The translations under genes were made by a program, and so were the position numbers. Under the pieces are notes generated by a model. The model saw only the letters and a program-made list of their open reading frames with translations, made no database searches and was not told the origin of the DNA. Below, one piece after another: positions 34,520 through 44,137 of a stretch of 64,000 bases of DNA (positions are counted from its first letter, which is position 1; each line of letters opens with the position of its first letter). Where the stretch lies: positions 310,001 through 374,000 of IMG/VR virus record IMGVR_UViG_3300033145_003233. The stretch is one strand, 5' to 3'. This DNA comes from a virus.

Positions 34520-35311
34520 TTAACCCCATCTTCCTTTTTGATATTTCCTGTAATCTTTTTCGCATTCTTGGATTTCCAATCCCCTCTCTTCATTCATTCT
34601 CTCATAGATATTTAAAAATTCCCTTATCTCTGCAAATTCATTAGGAAGAAGAGCAAATTTATTATCTCTACCTGGAAGGCCATGATCTATCGTGAAATGT
34701 TTTTCTATAACAGTAGCCCCGTAACAAATAGCTACAATGGCATCATACACTCCAGACAAATGTCCACTATAGCCAACCCTATCTGTTAATGTTTGTAAAA
34801 ATCTAAATTTATTAAAATTAATACTATCATAATCACAAGGATAGGAAGAGACACAATGTAACAACGTAACATTAGAGTATTCCGCCCATTTGAGATATTC
34901 ATCTGGATAGGAAGCTCCAGTAGACAAATAAACTTCTTCAAATTCATCCACAGATTTTCTCATTAGCTCATAATCATATGCTTCTGGACTAGGTATTTTA
35001 ATCTCATTTGTGAATTTTTTTATTAAATCTATATCATCCACACAGAAACAAGAAGTCAGAAATTTAATGCCTATCTGATCACAAAAATCTTTTACTATTT
35101 GATGTTTCTTTTCAGTTAACTCGGCTTTCTCGTAAATTTTTCTCCTGCCATCCTCATCCCACGGACCTTTTCTTAATCTTTCTACCTTCCATGTTTGAAA
35201 TTTAGCATAATCTGCTCCAGCTTCCTTAGCAGCATGAATCATTTTCTTAGCTATCTCCATATCACCCATATGATTCCAGCCTAGTTCAGCTATTAATTTA
35301 ACTTTTTTCAT
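34520..35311 (-). CDS. neuB: NeuB-type nonulosonic acid synthase, short form
   Basis: A 263-residue TIM barrel with LIAELGWNHMGDMEIAKKMI, GADYAKFQTWK, FLTSCFCVDD, IKIPSPEAY, YLSTGAS, VGYSGHL and IEKHFTID. These are the NeuB/PEP-dependent sialic, legionaminic or pseudaminic acid synthase elements. The C-terminal SAF (antifreeze-like) domain is missing, unlike the second copy at 48000. It should condense PEP with an amino sugar or aldehyde. NeuA is 2 kb upstream in the same operon. Confidence 0.85.
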   Translation of the reverse strand: MKKVKLIAELGWNHMGDMEIAKKMIHAAKEAGADYAKFQTWKVERLRKGPWDEDGRRKIYEKAELTEKKHQIVKDFCDQIGIKFLTSCFCVDDIDLIKKFTNEIKIPSPEAYDYELMRKSVDEFEEVYLSTGASYPDEYLKWAEYSNVTLLHCVSSYPCDYDSINFNKFRFLQTLTDRVGYSGHLSGVYDAIVAICYGATVIEKHFTIDHGLPGRDNKFALLPNEFAEIREFLNIYERMNEERGLEIQECEKDYRKYQKGRWG

Positions 35312-35322
35312 ATTTTCTCCCT

Positions 35323-36018
35323 TTAGTTCCTAATTTTTTCTTTAAATTTATTTATAGCATCGCCCAGCAAAGGATAAAATACTTCTTTCCTTTGTTTCTT
35401 ACTCAATGTTCTATGTCCCTTAGGATAATGAGACAGTAGCTCCCTTTCTGTGGTATAATGGTATCTCCCAATTTTTCTTGCTAATTCTGATATCCACCTA
35501 TCAACATTGGGAACGGGAGCTACACACCCAAGAACATCACACCACTCTCTAGTAACTATATTAATACCACATATTTGTTTATATCCCTTTCCATTATCCA
35601 TCGGAACAGCTATATTGAATATATTATCTTTATACATCTTCTTATCTAAAATTTTCAGAATAGATCTTCTCCAATCTCCACGAATTATTCTACAGTCAGG
35701 ACCTATGGCCCATATTAATTCACCTGATGAAATACCATATAGATTATTATAAGCTATGTGATTAGATAATATCCTATTAAGAGGTGGATAAATAAGTATC
35801 TTATATTTAAAAATACTATTGTCTAAAATTTTGAAATATTTCTCTATATCAGTATGATCATCTGTTTTAAGAAGTATCTCAACATCATCAAATGTATTAG
35901 ATGAAGATAATAGGGTATCGCACATCAACTCAAATTGATTGTAGTCCTTACAAGAAACCAGCAGGCTTACTCTAACACCTGTATAGGGATCAGCTATTAT
36001 TTCTTTTATATTTTCCAC
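35323..36018 (-). CDS. Glycosyltransferase-like protein (GT-A)
   Basis: A 231-residue protein with a GT2-like start (VSLLVSCKDYNQFELM), KTDDHTD early and LIWAIGPDCRII where a DxD would be expected. The later VTREWCDVLGC resembles the acceptor-side region of other GTs here. The metal motif is atypical (GPD), so activity is less certain. It lies between neuB and a methyltransferase. Confidence 0.55.
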   Translation of the reverse strand: MENIKEIIADPYTGVRVSLLVSCKDYNQFELMCDTLLSSSNTFDDVEILLKTDDHTDIEKYFKILDNSIFKYKILIYPPLNRILSNHIAYNNLYGISSGELIWAIGPDCRIIRGDWRRSILKILDKKMYKDNIFNIAVPMDNGKGYKQICGINIVTREWCDVLGCVAPVPNVDRWISELARKIGRYHYTTERELLSHYPKGHRTLSKKQRKEVFYPLLGDAINKFKEKIRN

Positions 36019-36020
36019 CT

Positions 36021-36626
36021 TTAACTTCCTTTTCTCCTTCTTCGTAAAAGTCTTATAATATAATTTCTATTCCCCTTACTTCTTTTTTTATACATATAAT
36101 TATATTTCGGATCTAACACCCTGTAATCATGAACCCATTTCCGCTTTTCCCCCTTCATAGTCCCCACAGAAGTTTCTCTTAAAAGAATATATTCTGGTTT
36201 CCATTTATCTCTTAATGCATCTAGAACAAAAGAAGCACAATTGGGAGGCAAATGCATTAAATGATCAGAAGAAATAAATAAATCAACCTTATGAGTTTCT
36301 TTTCCAAACAAGAGAAAAGTATCTTTTTCTATAAAGACAATCTTCTCTTTCAAAATATCTTCCATATAACGAAAACATTCTTTTTTTACAAGGTCATTCC
36401 CGAAATATTGCATGTTATAACCAGTTTTTTCTATACAAGATAAGTTTCTTCCGCAACCGCACCCAGCTTCAAATATTTTCATACCATTAGATAAAATTTT
36501 ATTCTTCTTGAGAATACTCACTAATTCCAATGAATTTTTTTTCAATTTTTTCGACATGGATATATGCTTTTGATAATTCTTTTTTAAATTTTGTTTAAGC
36601 CAGTTATTTAAAATCTTTTTTTTCAT
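36021..36626 (-). CDS. SAM-dependent methyltransferase
   Basis: A 201-residue protein with a Lys-rich first 40 residues, then IFEAGCGCGRNLS as motif I, YFGNDLV as the acidic loop and VDLFISSDHLMHLPP near motif IV. A basic C-terminus follows. Class I methyltransferase; substrate unknown. Confidence 0.66.
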   Translation of the reverse strand: MKKKILNNWLKQNLKKNYQKHISMSKKLKKNSLELVSILKKNKILSNGMKIFEAGCGCGRNLSCIEKTGYNMQYFGNDLVKKECFRYMEDILKEKIVFIEKDTFLLFGKETHKVDLFISSDHLMHLPPNCASFVLDALRDKWKPEYILLRETSVGTMKGEKRKWVHDYRVLDPKYNYMYKKRSKGNRNYIIRLLRRRRKGS

Positions 36627-36644
36627 TATCTTTGATCCGTTTTT

Positions 36645-37331
36645 CTAAAGTTTTTTATTTTTCCAAATTTCATTTATATTGTGTGTCTTTACCACACAGC
36701 GAAATCCCATCTTTTTGAGAAAAGGCGCGATCTTCTTCGAAGAGTCAAAATAACTATTTTTCTCAAAATGAATATATCTCACATAAGGCAACACATCCCT
36801 ACTATCCTCGAGAATATCAATCTCCCTACCCTCAACATCTATCTTTATAAGATCGATATTAGTTATACTACGTGTTTTAACAAAATCTGCTAACCTGATT
36901 ACCTTACAAGTTATTTCCTTGCTCAATTTCTTCTTCCCGACTTTAATAGTATATAAACCATTATTCCCCTCGCGCTTGCGGCCAGGAGGTATCCCCATAA
37001 TTACATCTCCCTCCTTACTATCAAAACCTAAATTAAAAGGCTCAATAAATTTTTCAAAATTATTAAGTTTTATGTTTTTAACAAGAATTTCATAATTAAC
37101 TGGAACGGGTTCAAAAGCATATATCTTTATATTATTACTCCTAAATCTTTTAGCAAACAATAAAGAATATACCCCAATAAAGGCCCCTATATCCAAAACC
37201 ATGCTGGTGCTTTTGCCCGTAATCTTCCTTATACTCCTCATTTCTTTCTCAGTCTTCCATAAGGTGCGGTTAAGAGGATGCTGAACTAATTTTATTTTAC
37301 TTCTTTTCAATCTCTCCCCCACGAACTTCAT
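36645..37331 (-). CDS. FkbM-family methyltransferase
   Basis: Up to 228 residues. VLDIGAFIGVYSLLF is motif I, AFEPVPVNYEIL the next strand, IDLIKIDVEGREIDIL the FkbM signature and YIHFEKN the end. It overlaps the neuA end by 35 bases if ATG 37331 is used; a TTG at 37310 just after GGGGGAG is an alternative start. FkbM enzymes O-methylate sugars and polyketides. It is intact, unlike the copies at 16193 and 27366. Confidence 0.75.
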   Translation of the reverse strand: MKFVGERLKRSKIKLVQHPLNRTLWKTEKEMRSIRKITGKSTSMVLDIGAFIGVYSLLFAKRFRSNNIKIYAFEPVPVNYEILVKNIKLNNFEKFIEPFNLGFDSKEGDVIMGIPPGRKREGNNGLYTIKVGKKKLSKEITCKVIRLADFVKTRSITNIDLIKIDVEGREIDILEDSRDVLPYVRYIHFEKNSYFDSSKKIAPFLKKMGFRCVVKTHNINEIWKNKKL

Positions 37332-38010
37332 TGCTCAAAAGCAATCTAGCGCATTCTAAATCTATAGGCTCATCTATATTTATACTTCGCTCTTCCGACA
37401 TAATATATGGCCTAATCAAACCACTCAATCTAATCCCAGTTTCTAGTAATCTATCCATAGAAGTAATATAAATAGATCCATTTCTAACATATGCAAATGG
37501 AGTTAAATCTTGCCTTCTAGTTTCGGGGGTTTCTGGGAAAAAGTCATAAAGCTGGTCTCCTTGTATAAACTTCACTCTAGATGGGTGATGATCCCATATC
37601 CTAACAACCGAGACTACAGAATCAGCATCAGTAGAATCTATTTTTTCGATACAACCATCAATATCTTCAACTGTTTTTAATGGATTAGTACACATTATTT
37701 CAACAATATAATAATATTCTTCGTCAAGGCTCTTGACCAATTCAATAATAGCATCAGAAGATTTGGCAGTGTCAGAAGCATATTTTTTACCCCGATAAAA
37801 ATACCAAACACCCAACTCTAAACAAACATTAATTATTTCCTGATCATCAGTAGAAACAATATATGTATCTATATACTTACTTTTTTTAACTTCATCAGTT
37901 GTATACTGTAATAACGGTTTTCCACCGATATCAGCTATATTTTTTTTCTTTATTTTAGTAGAGCCACCCCTGGCCAAAGTAATAGCAATTACTTTTTTAC
38001 CATTAATCAT
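37297..38010 (-). CDS. neuA: CMP-nonulosonate cytidylyltransferase (NeuA-type)
   Basis: A 237-residue protein: ITLARGGSTKIKKKNI (residues 11-26) is the CTP-binding loop, IVSTDDQEI and VSVVRIWDHHP follow, and INIDEPIDLE is the C-terminal metal site. It activates sialic, legionaminic or pseudaminic-type acids with CTP. It is co-directional with neuB (34520) and overlaps the 2-hydroxyacid dehydrogenase by eight bases. Confidence 0.85.
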   Translation of the reverse strand: MINGKKVIAITLARGGSTKIKKKNIADIGGKPLLQYTTDEVKKSKYIDTYIVSTDDQEIINVCLELGVWYFYRGKKYASDTAKSSDAIIELVKSLDEEYYYIVEIMCTNPLKTVEDIDGCIEKIDSTDADSVVSVVRIWDHHPSRVKFIQGDQLYDFFPETPETRRQDLTPFAYVRNGSIYITSMDRLLETGIRLSGLIRPYIMSEERSINIDEPIDLECARLLLSNEVRGGEIEKK

Positions 38011-38965
38011 TTTTATCCCCTATGTACTTTTTTAATTTATCTATAGAATTAAGATAAGCTATTTCCTGTGCTTCTTTAGTCATACCTGCTATGTGGGGGC
38101 TAATAATGATATTCAAACCATTATTCATAGCATCTATTAATGGACTATCCTTTATATCATCACTTAACTCATTAGATATTACATCGGTAGCATAACCCAT
38201 TAATTTCCGATTTCTGATGGCATCTATAACCTCTACCTCATTAACCACATCCCCCCTAGACGTATTAACCAAATAAGGAATCTTCTTCATTTTGGATATC
38301 GCATTTTTATTTATCATATGATATGTTTCTTGGTTTAGATGAACATGCAAAACTATTACATCTGATTTTTCTAACAACTCATCTAGTTCCACTTTAACAT
38401 ACCCACTCACATCCTTATACGGATCTGTAATTAATATTTCTTTAAAGAATGGAGAACAAAATCTAGCATAATGCTCTCCCAATCTACCATATCCTATTAT
38501 ACCAACTGTGAGATGATCTAATTGTCTTCCTATATATTTTTCATAATCCCACTCATATTTATGAACTCCCATAATTGCACTAGGAAGATTCCTGATAAGA
38601 GACAACATCAAAGTAAATGCCATCTCTGCGGTAGAAGTTATTTTTTTTATTATGTCATAATCTTTAGTTAAGGATAATACAACCATGTTATTATTTCTAC
38701 AATATGCCATATCTATATGATTTGTTCCCGTAGAAGCAGTACTAATTATTTTTACAGAACTACCACATAATAACTCTTTATCAATTCTAAAAGTTTGCTT
38801 GTTAGGATTGGTAAAAATAATATTTATATTCTCTGATAGTAGTCTATCTCTAAGAGATGATTTATCTATATCCGGAAAATAATAGGTTTCTCCACATTTT
38901 CCTAGTTTGTCAGATGCTCCATCAATATGCTTAATAGGTGTAATGCAAATTATTTTTTCATTCAT
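38003..38965 (-). CDS. D-isomer-specific 2-hydroxyacid dehydrogenase
   Basis: About 320 residues from ATG 38965 (MNEKIICITPIKHI), with GGGG eight bases upstream; an ATG at 38977 is possible. NAD motif GIIGYGRLGEHYA, VNTSRGDVVNE, and SPHIAGMT with the catalytic His. It is the first gene of the minus-strand operon that starts at the divergent region. As at 20662, this enzyme class is found next to a cytidylyltransferase, which hints at a shared biochemical step. Confidence 0.8.
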   Translation of the reverse strand: MNEKIICITPIKHIDGASDKLGKCGETYYFPDIDKSSLRDRLLSENINIIFTNPNKQTFRIDKELLCGSSVKIISTASTGTNHIDMAYCRNNNMVVLSLTKDYDIIKKITSTAEMAFTLMLSLIRNLPSAIMGVHKYEWDYEKYIGRQLDHLTVGIIGYGRLGEHYARFCSPFFKEILITDPYKDVSGYVKVELDELLEKSDVIVLHVHLNQETYHMINKNAISKMKKIPYLVNTSRGDVVNEVEVIDAIRNRKLMGYATDVISNELSDDIKDSPLIDAMNNGLNIIISPHIAGMTKEAQEIAYLNSIDKLKKYIGDKND

Positions 38966-38984
38966 TATGTGCCCCATTAAATCA

Positions 38985-39014
38985 CGATATATCTATATAT
39001 CGACAAATATTCAA
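38985..39014. promoter_or_regulatory. Divergent intergenic region with palindrome and candidate promoter
   Basis: This is the only divergent gene junction in the window. A palindrome at 38985-39002 (CGATATA-TCTA-TATATCG) lies between the two start codons. On the minus strand, TTGAAT (39009-39014) and TATATC (38986-38991) are spaced 17 bases and could form a weak sigma-70-like promoter overlapping the palindrome. On the plus strand AAGAGG (39012-39017) is the ribosome site of the fucosyltransferase-like gene. The palindrome could be an operator (inference). Confidence 0.3.
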
Positions 39015-39025
39015 GAGGCCTTTAA

Positions 39026-39940
39026 ATGAGAAGAAAGTTTTTATATATAACTAGAAGCAGCAAAAAAGCTAGCATAACATCTATCTTCTTACAGGTACTA
39101 GATAATCTCAGTAAATGTGAAAAAGAGAATTTAATCCCTATTGTCAGTCTTAAAAATACTAATTTATTATGTTATGATTCTAGATATGGAGACAACTTAT
39201 GGGAATACTACTTTGAACCAGTATCTCCTTTCTCAGATGAGATTTTAAGCGAAAAAGATAAAAAAAACAAAAAAATTAGATCATCATTCATGTCAAAACC
39301 ACAACATTTAAATTATCTTCTAGGAATAGCAGGAAAAGAACACTCTTATACATCAAAATTTAAAAATAGAGTTCCACCTGAATTTGATCTTTCCCACAGA
39401 AACCATTTTAAAAAAATAATAGACAAATATATAAAAATAAAACCATACATTTTAGAAGAAGAAAATGATTTCTATAATAAATACATGAAAAATAAAAAAA
39501 TCACCGGAGTATTTGTTAGAGGAACTAACAAGTTTAATAAAAAATCTGGAGGAACAACTTTTAAAAAAAGAAAAAAATTAACGATAAAAGACTATATGAT
39601 TACATGCAAAGAAGAAATGAATAGAACCGGAACAGATTACATATATTTAGCATCAGATAGCCATGAATCTGTGGAAATATTCAAAAAAGAATTCAATAAT
39701 AATCTTATATATCAAAAAAATAACATAAGATACAAATATCATTCTTCTGATATAGATCCTCCTTGGGGAGATCCTGATTTTGGACCAATGAAAGGAAAAA
39801 CCAAAGGAGATTTGGGCAAAGAAAATATAATAGAAACCCTATGTTTGTCAAAATGCAAATCACTAATTCATACAGAAACTAATATAGCAATTGCAGCTAT
39901 GCTATATAATCCTAATCTTGAAAATAAATTTATATCATAA
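39026..39940 (+). CDS. Fucosyltransferase-like GT-B protein
   Basis: A 304-residue protein on the opposite strand to almost everything else. GVFVRGTNKF resembles the H-V-R-R-G motif of alpha-1,2/1,6 and O-fucosyltransferases; YIYLASDS and the late GKENIIETLCLSKCKSLIHTETN match the following donor-domain elements. Overall layout fits GT11/GT23/NodZ-like enzymes using GDP-fucose. The gmd-like gene at 16890 would supply part of the donor pathway. AAGAGG is nine bases upstream of the ATG. Confidence 0.6.
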   Translation: MRRKFLYITRSSKKASITSIFLQVLDNLSKCEKENLIPIVSLKNTNLLCYDSRYGDNLWEYYFEPVSPFSDEILSEKDKKNKKIRSSFMSKPQHLNYLLGIAGKEHSYTSKFKNRVPPEFDLSHRNHFKKIIDKYIKIKPYILEEENDFYNKYMKNKKITGVFVRGTNKFNKKSGGTTFKKRKKLTIKDYMITCKEEMNRTGTDYIYLASDSHESVEIFKKEFNNNLIYQKNNIRYKYHSSDIDPPWGDPDFGPMKGKTKGDLGKENIIETLCLSKCKSLIHTETNIAIAAMLYNPNLENKFIS

Positions 39941-39953
39941 TAAAGGAGATCTC

Positions 39954-40553
39954 ATGAAAAATCAACTATTGAAAAATTTATTAAACCTATCAAAAATAGA
40001 GAGTGATATAAATGAGCACTTACCCCTCATGACCATTCTTTGCACATTAATGAAGCCTAAAACCATAGTAGAATTAGGAGTTAGAGCAGGAGTGTCAACT
40101 CAAGCCTTCTTAGCTTACGTAGAAGCAAACAATGATTCAAGACTATACAGCTATGACATTAGAGACGTTTGTTCAGAAAGCTATTATAAAAATTGTGGAA
40201 TACTAGAAAGATTTCCGAAAGCTAAAAATTTTGATTTCTGGAATTTCGAAATAGGGGACAGCCTGAAGGTCCATAATAAATGGGAAGATAATTCTATAGA
40301 TATCTTATTTATAGACACTAAACACAAACCAGAACAACTAAGACTAGAGCTAGAATCATGGCATAAAAAAGTAAAATCTAATGGCATAATAATTATGCAT
40401 GATGTCGTCCTGAAAAAAGCAAAATTAAAAATAGGAATAACCCAATTTCAAGAAAAACATCCTTCTTTTAAATATATGGAATGTGATTATAATTATGGGT
40501 TAGGAATATTATATCAACCTATTGAATGGATAGAAACTCTTCTAAAAAATTAA
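39954..40553 (+). CDS. CmcI-like class I methyltransferase
   Basis: About 199 residues from ATG 39954, with AAGGAG six bases upstream, 13 bases after the stop of the fucosyltransferase-like gene. IVELGVRAGVSTQAF is motif I; DILFIDTKHKPEQ and IIIMHDVV carry the acidic residues and histidine typical of metal-dependent TylF/CmcI-type methyltransferases. It ends convergent with the minus-strand gene, stops overlapping, so there is no room for a terminator. Confidence 0.72.
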   Translation: MKNQLLKNLLNLSKIESDINEHLPLMTILCTLMKPKTIVELGVRAGVSTQAFLAYVEANNDSRLYSYDIRDVCSESYYKNCGILERFPKAKNFDFWNFEIGDSLKVHNKWEDNSIDILFIDTKHKPEQLRLELESWHKKVKSNGIIIMHDVVLKKAKLKIGITQFQEKHPSFKYMECDYNYGLGILYQPIEWIETLLKN

Positions 40554-41560
40554 ATATCAAAAACCTTATAAGGTCCTTTCTTAGCATAATCATATTTATA
40601 AAACTCATATAAAAGAGTTCCTTTATACTTTTTTTTAACCTTCTCAAAAGTCTTTGGATATTGATGATCCCACCCCCATATCTTAATCCATTCTTTAGGA
40701 CCATGTCCAGAAGCACTATGATACTTGTTTTTCCCTTTCTTAACTGGCTTAACAGAGAGATATGGCAAATCAAATTTTCTTTTAGAGTCTGGCCTGTGCT
40801 CTACATAAAAATCTGGCAATACCAAATTATACACATTATGCAATAAAAATTGAAGAGAAATATCATCCCACGATTTAAAATAATAAAATGGACGATTTTT
40901 GTCAATGTGCTCCCTATAAGTCTTAACATTTATACCTTGACAAAAGAAATTAGCCTCTGAACATGCAAATGGTTTAGAAAATAATTCTTTAGAAATAGGA
41001 TGTAATATCCTACTTTTAACTTTATATCCACAATAATATAAATCTCCTGGCCCCACAGATTCTAAATGAGATCTCGTCAGAACACCCAGAGGCTTCTTGC
41101 CTTCTTCAAACTCTTTAAAAATCTCATCAAATTGATTATCATGTTTAAACATATTTTGAGCCAATGCATTAAAAGTCAGCAATCCAAACTTAGATAATTT
41201 GTCTTGTGATACTAATTCATTAAGTCTATAAAAGAAATCTTTTTGAATGGGCCAACAATCATGTTGAAACCAAACTAAATACTTAATGTCTTCTCCAAAA
41301 AAACGAATAGCAGTGTCGATATTATGATGCATACCAGGCTCTTCTCTATCCATGTAGGTCATATTTTTATATTTATCACATATCTTTCTACCTTTATTCT
41401 TTTCTTCCTCAGTAGAATCCTCATCTATATTTAAAATTTTGATATTATTAATATCACAATCAACAAGAGTTTTTCTAGCCCATACAGCGTCCATATAATC
41501 ATAATTATTCCTACTTGTCATTACTATAGCTATACTTGGCTTATCCCAATTATTATTCAT
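40550..41560 (-). CDS. GT-A glycosyltransferase-like protein
   Basis: A 336-residue protein: IAIVMTSRNNYDYM at the start, EEPGMHHNIDTA, and YLVWFQHDCWPI with H-D-C in place of DxD; FYYFKSWDDISLQF later. The C-terminal 60 residues are rich in Lys and aromatic residues. It is related in style to other GT2-like proteins here. It starts one base into the end of the next gene. Confidence 0.6.
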   Translation of the reverse strand: MNNNWDKPSIAIVMTSRNNYDYMDAVWARKTLVDCDINNIKILNIDEDSTEEEKNKGRKICDKYKNMTYMDREEPGMHHNIDTAIRFFGEDIKYLVWFQHDCWPIQKDFFYRLNELVSQDKLSKFGLLTFNALAQNMFKHDNQFDEIFKEFEEGKKPLGVLTRSHLESVGPGDLYYCGYKVKSRILHPISKELFSKPFACSEANFFCQGINVKTYREHIDKNRPFYYFKSWDDISLQFLLHNVYNLVLPDFYVEHRPDSKRKFDLPYLSVKPVKKGKNKYHSASGHGPKEWIKIWGWDHQYPKTFEKVKKKYKGTLLYEFYKYDYAKKGPYKVFDI

Positions 41561-42417
41561 TATCTATCCCATTTACCAAATACACTACCTTGAGATATCG
41601 TTAAAATATCTTTATCATCAAATGGCTCAAATTCTTTTTGCCTATTCTTCGGTATATATCCTCTTCTATTGTATACATAAAAAGGATCTCCACTTTGCTT
41701 AAGCTCTACTTTATTCTTGTATTTTTTTGTTCCTATTCTTTTTATAAATTTATCTTTATTCCAATAACACCACCACAATTCATGGAAATATTTTTTATCT
41801 ATACGCCCCGTGACACTGCTCAATTCTGTATGGTCCTTATTTTTATCAGGACATTCATAAAATTTGTCCCTACTAAGAACACATTTTCCCCCTATTTCCA
41901 GAATCCTCATCATAAGGTCCCAATGATGAACCAAAGATATAAAATTCCTATCCAATCCTCCCATTTTTTTATATAGTTCATTCGTCAAGAAAAAATCCAT
42001 TGGCAATTCCTGATTAGGCTGAGCGTTACCTGTCCACAATCTACATGTTCTTCTTTGTGTATCCCTTCCAAAATAATGCAAACCACCTACAATTATTTTA
42101 TCTGTAGAAAACTTCTCAACTTGTTTCTTATGAAAAGCTAACATACTATCATAATAACCATCTTCATGATAACAGTCATCTGATACCATAGCCACATATT
42201 TTCCACTACAGTTCCTTGCAGCTATCTCAAAACATTGAGATGGTTTTACTTCACTATAAATAAACTTGAAATTTAAAGGCAATTTATAAGATGGATACTT
42301 GTCTCCAACAAAAACCAATTCAATAGACACTTTGTTTTTCATAAAACTTTTATATATCTTTTTCCACATATCTGGTCTAACAGCAGAAGAAAAAAGACTT
42401 ATATCATATTCGCTCAT
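41560..42417 (-). CDS. GT-A glycosyltransferase, stand-alone paralogue of the fusion N-half
   Basis: A 285-residue protein paralogous to residues 1-295 of the fusion at 14361. Shared elements are SEVKPSQCFEIA, MVSDDCYHEDG, a KK[ML]GG[LI]D[RK]NFI segment and the C-terminal TISQG-x4-KWD, after which only one residue follows before the stop. It shows the natural end of this GT type. GT2-like fold with a DD metal site; the sugar is unknown. Confidence 0.7.
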   Translation of the reverse strand: MSEYDISLFSSAVRPDMWKKIYKSFMKNKVSIELVFVGDKYPSYKLPLNFKFIYSEVKPSQCFEIAARNCSGKYVAMVSDDCYHEDGYYDSMLAFHKKQVEKFSTDKIIVGGLHYFGRDTQRRTCRLWTGNAQPNQELPMDFFLTNELYKKMGGLDRNFISLVHHWDLMMRILEIGGKCVLSRDKFYECPDKNKDHTELSSVTGRIDKKYFHELWWCYWNKDKFIKRIGTKKYKNKVELKQSGDPFYVYNRRGYIPKNRQKEFEPFDDKDILTISQGSVFGKWDR

Positions 42418-42437
42418 GCACTCGCTCCTTATAAAAA

Positions 42438-42977
42438 TTATTTAATAGCTTCCACATTAAGATGCATTAACTTACCATTCTCTTTATCCATATGTGGCAA
42501 ATAAGCCTGGCTAAAATCATCTATATGAGAATGTTCTGTTTCTCTCCAGTCATATCTATGAATGTTTTTAAAACCCATTTCTTCTAGGTCTCTTTTTAAG
42601 CTATCAAAATCCCAGCACATGTGATGAAAATTTTGATCGTAATCTTGGCCTCCATATAAGAGACCTATAAGAGAATCTATGACATTATTATGATTATAAT
42701 AATGATCTACAATAGCCTCAAAATCAGGAACACCCAATCTTAATATCCCTCCCGGCTTTAATAGCTCATACCACCTCCTAAGAACGTTCTTGTATTCCCA
42801 TCTTGAAAAATGCTCCAGTACCGAACAGCTATAAATAACATCAACCGTAGAGAGCTTAAACGACCTAAGATATTTTATGTTATCAACTTTATTAACACTA
42901 TCCATATATCTAATATCTATATTAATATATCCATCAATATGCTTCTCTCCGCAACCCAAATGTAATTTTAAAGACAT
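42438..42977 (-). CDS. SAM-dependent methyltransferase
   Basis: A 179-residue protein: LKLHLGCGEKHIDGYINIDI (motif I and acidic loop), VIYSCSVLEHF and LLKPGGILRLGVPDFE. This is the predicted methyltransferase type often found with polysaccharide genes. It overlaps the GT-B gene upstream by ten bases. Confidence 0.72.
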   Translation of the reverse strand: MSLKLHLGCGEKHIDGYINIDIRYMDSVNKVDNIKYLRSFKLSTVDVIYSCSVLEHFSRWEYKNVLRRWYELLKPGGILRLGVPDFEAIVDHYYNHNNVIDSLIGLLYGGQDYDQNFHHMCWDFDSLKRDLEEMGFKNIHRYDWRETEHSHIDDFSQAYLPHMDKENGKLMHLNVEAIK

Positions 42978-44122
42978 GTGATCTCTCCATCTAAAATTTT
43001 ATTTATGTAATCTATATATATATCAGAAGAATTATATTCTACTCCACCAGCAATCGTGTCAGCGATAAAATCTAAATCTCTACCTTTATCTTCTTGCTTT
43101 TTAAAAGACACTCTCATCTTTTTAGCATTAGGGCGCATTAGCCCTGAAAAATTACCAAAATTACCATTCATACCAAACTTACTTAAAACAACTGTTGGGA
43201 CACCTAGCTGAATTGGCTTAAACGTTAAAGTAGATGGAGCACTTATAACACAACATGAATCTGCCATAAGTTTATTATCATCTTCACAAACACTCATAAA
43301 TTTAACTATACTTTTATATTTCTTTAAAGATTTTCTCAATGATAAATCTTCATAATACAATCTATATTTCTCTTTTATAAGAATCGGACAATTATATTCT
43401 TCACTCAACTTAGCTAATTTTAATTCTTTAAATGTTTCTATAGTAAATGGTTTTTGCCAAGATGTTTGCCCCCCCTGTGGTGGCCGTTTAGTAAAATTAA
43501 CAATTAACAAAATATGATCTTTATTTCTTGGATAATCTTTTAATTTATCACTCGCTGGAAGACCAGCAGGCAACAATCTATCAGCGTTACCGACATATTT
43601 TCGATCAATCTTACATAATTTTCTTTTCTCCTTTTCCCCGAAAACAAAAGAAAAATCATATAATCTTCCCACCCTTTTAAGAGCCTTATACCTCAAATAA
43701 TCTTTATTACCATGAGGGCAAGCAAGATAAGGTATATTTTGTTCAGCGAAATGACGATAGATTGGTCCCAATCCCATTCTTTTCCAATGAGTATTATTAT
43801 CGATCATAACCAAATCATAATAATTACGCTTAAACACATTATCTAAATTCTCACGAAACTTAATATAAGTCTTTACATTAACCTCTTTATCGCTAACAAC
43901 CTTAGGAGCATGCATAGTTTTTATACCCAGACTATCACACCACTTATAAAACTTCTGTCTTGGATCAAGCTCCCATTTGCCCTTCCATGCAGTATACTTA
44001 GACATCTGAAATAAATTTAAGACATCTATATTATGTATTTTGCTTAATTTAGGAAAAATAGGATAAACTATATTTCCTGTTCCATAAGCTGTCGTCATAA
44101 ATAGAATATTTTTTCTTTCCAT
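42968..44122 (-). CDS. GT-B glycosyl/glycerophosphotransferase-like protein
   Basis: A 384-residue protein with a two-Rossmann layout: ILFMTTAYGTGNIVYPI, LACPHGNKDYLRY and DRLLPAGLPASDK between the domains, then SCCVISAPSTLTFKP and GVPTVVLSKFG. The HGN and P-x-G-x-P elements recall CDP-glycerol glycerophosphotransferase or capsule synthesis (KpsC/S-like) proteins. I cannot separate these by eye. Confidence 0.5.
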   Translation of the reverse strand: MERKNILFMTTAYGTGNIVYPIFPKLSKIHNIDVLNLFQMSKYTAWKGKWELDPRQKFYKWCDSLGIKTMHAPKVVSDKEVNVKTYIKFRENLDNVFKRNYYDLVMIDNNTHWKRMGLGPIYRHFAEQNIPYLACPHGNKDYLRYKALKRVGRLYDFSFVFGEKEKRKLCKIDRKYVGNADRLLPAGLPASDKLKDYPRNKDHILLIVNFTKRPPQGGQTSWQKPFTIETFKELKLAKLSEEYNCPILIKEKYRLYYEDLSLRKSLKKYKSIVKFMSVCEDDNKLMADSCCVISAPSTLTFKPIQLGVPTVVLSKFGMNGNFGNFSGLMRPNAKKMRVSFKKQEDKGRDLDFIADTIAGGVEYNSSDIYIDYINKILDGEITCL

Positions 44123-44137
44123 GTCCTTACCTATATA

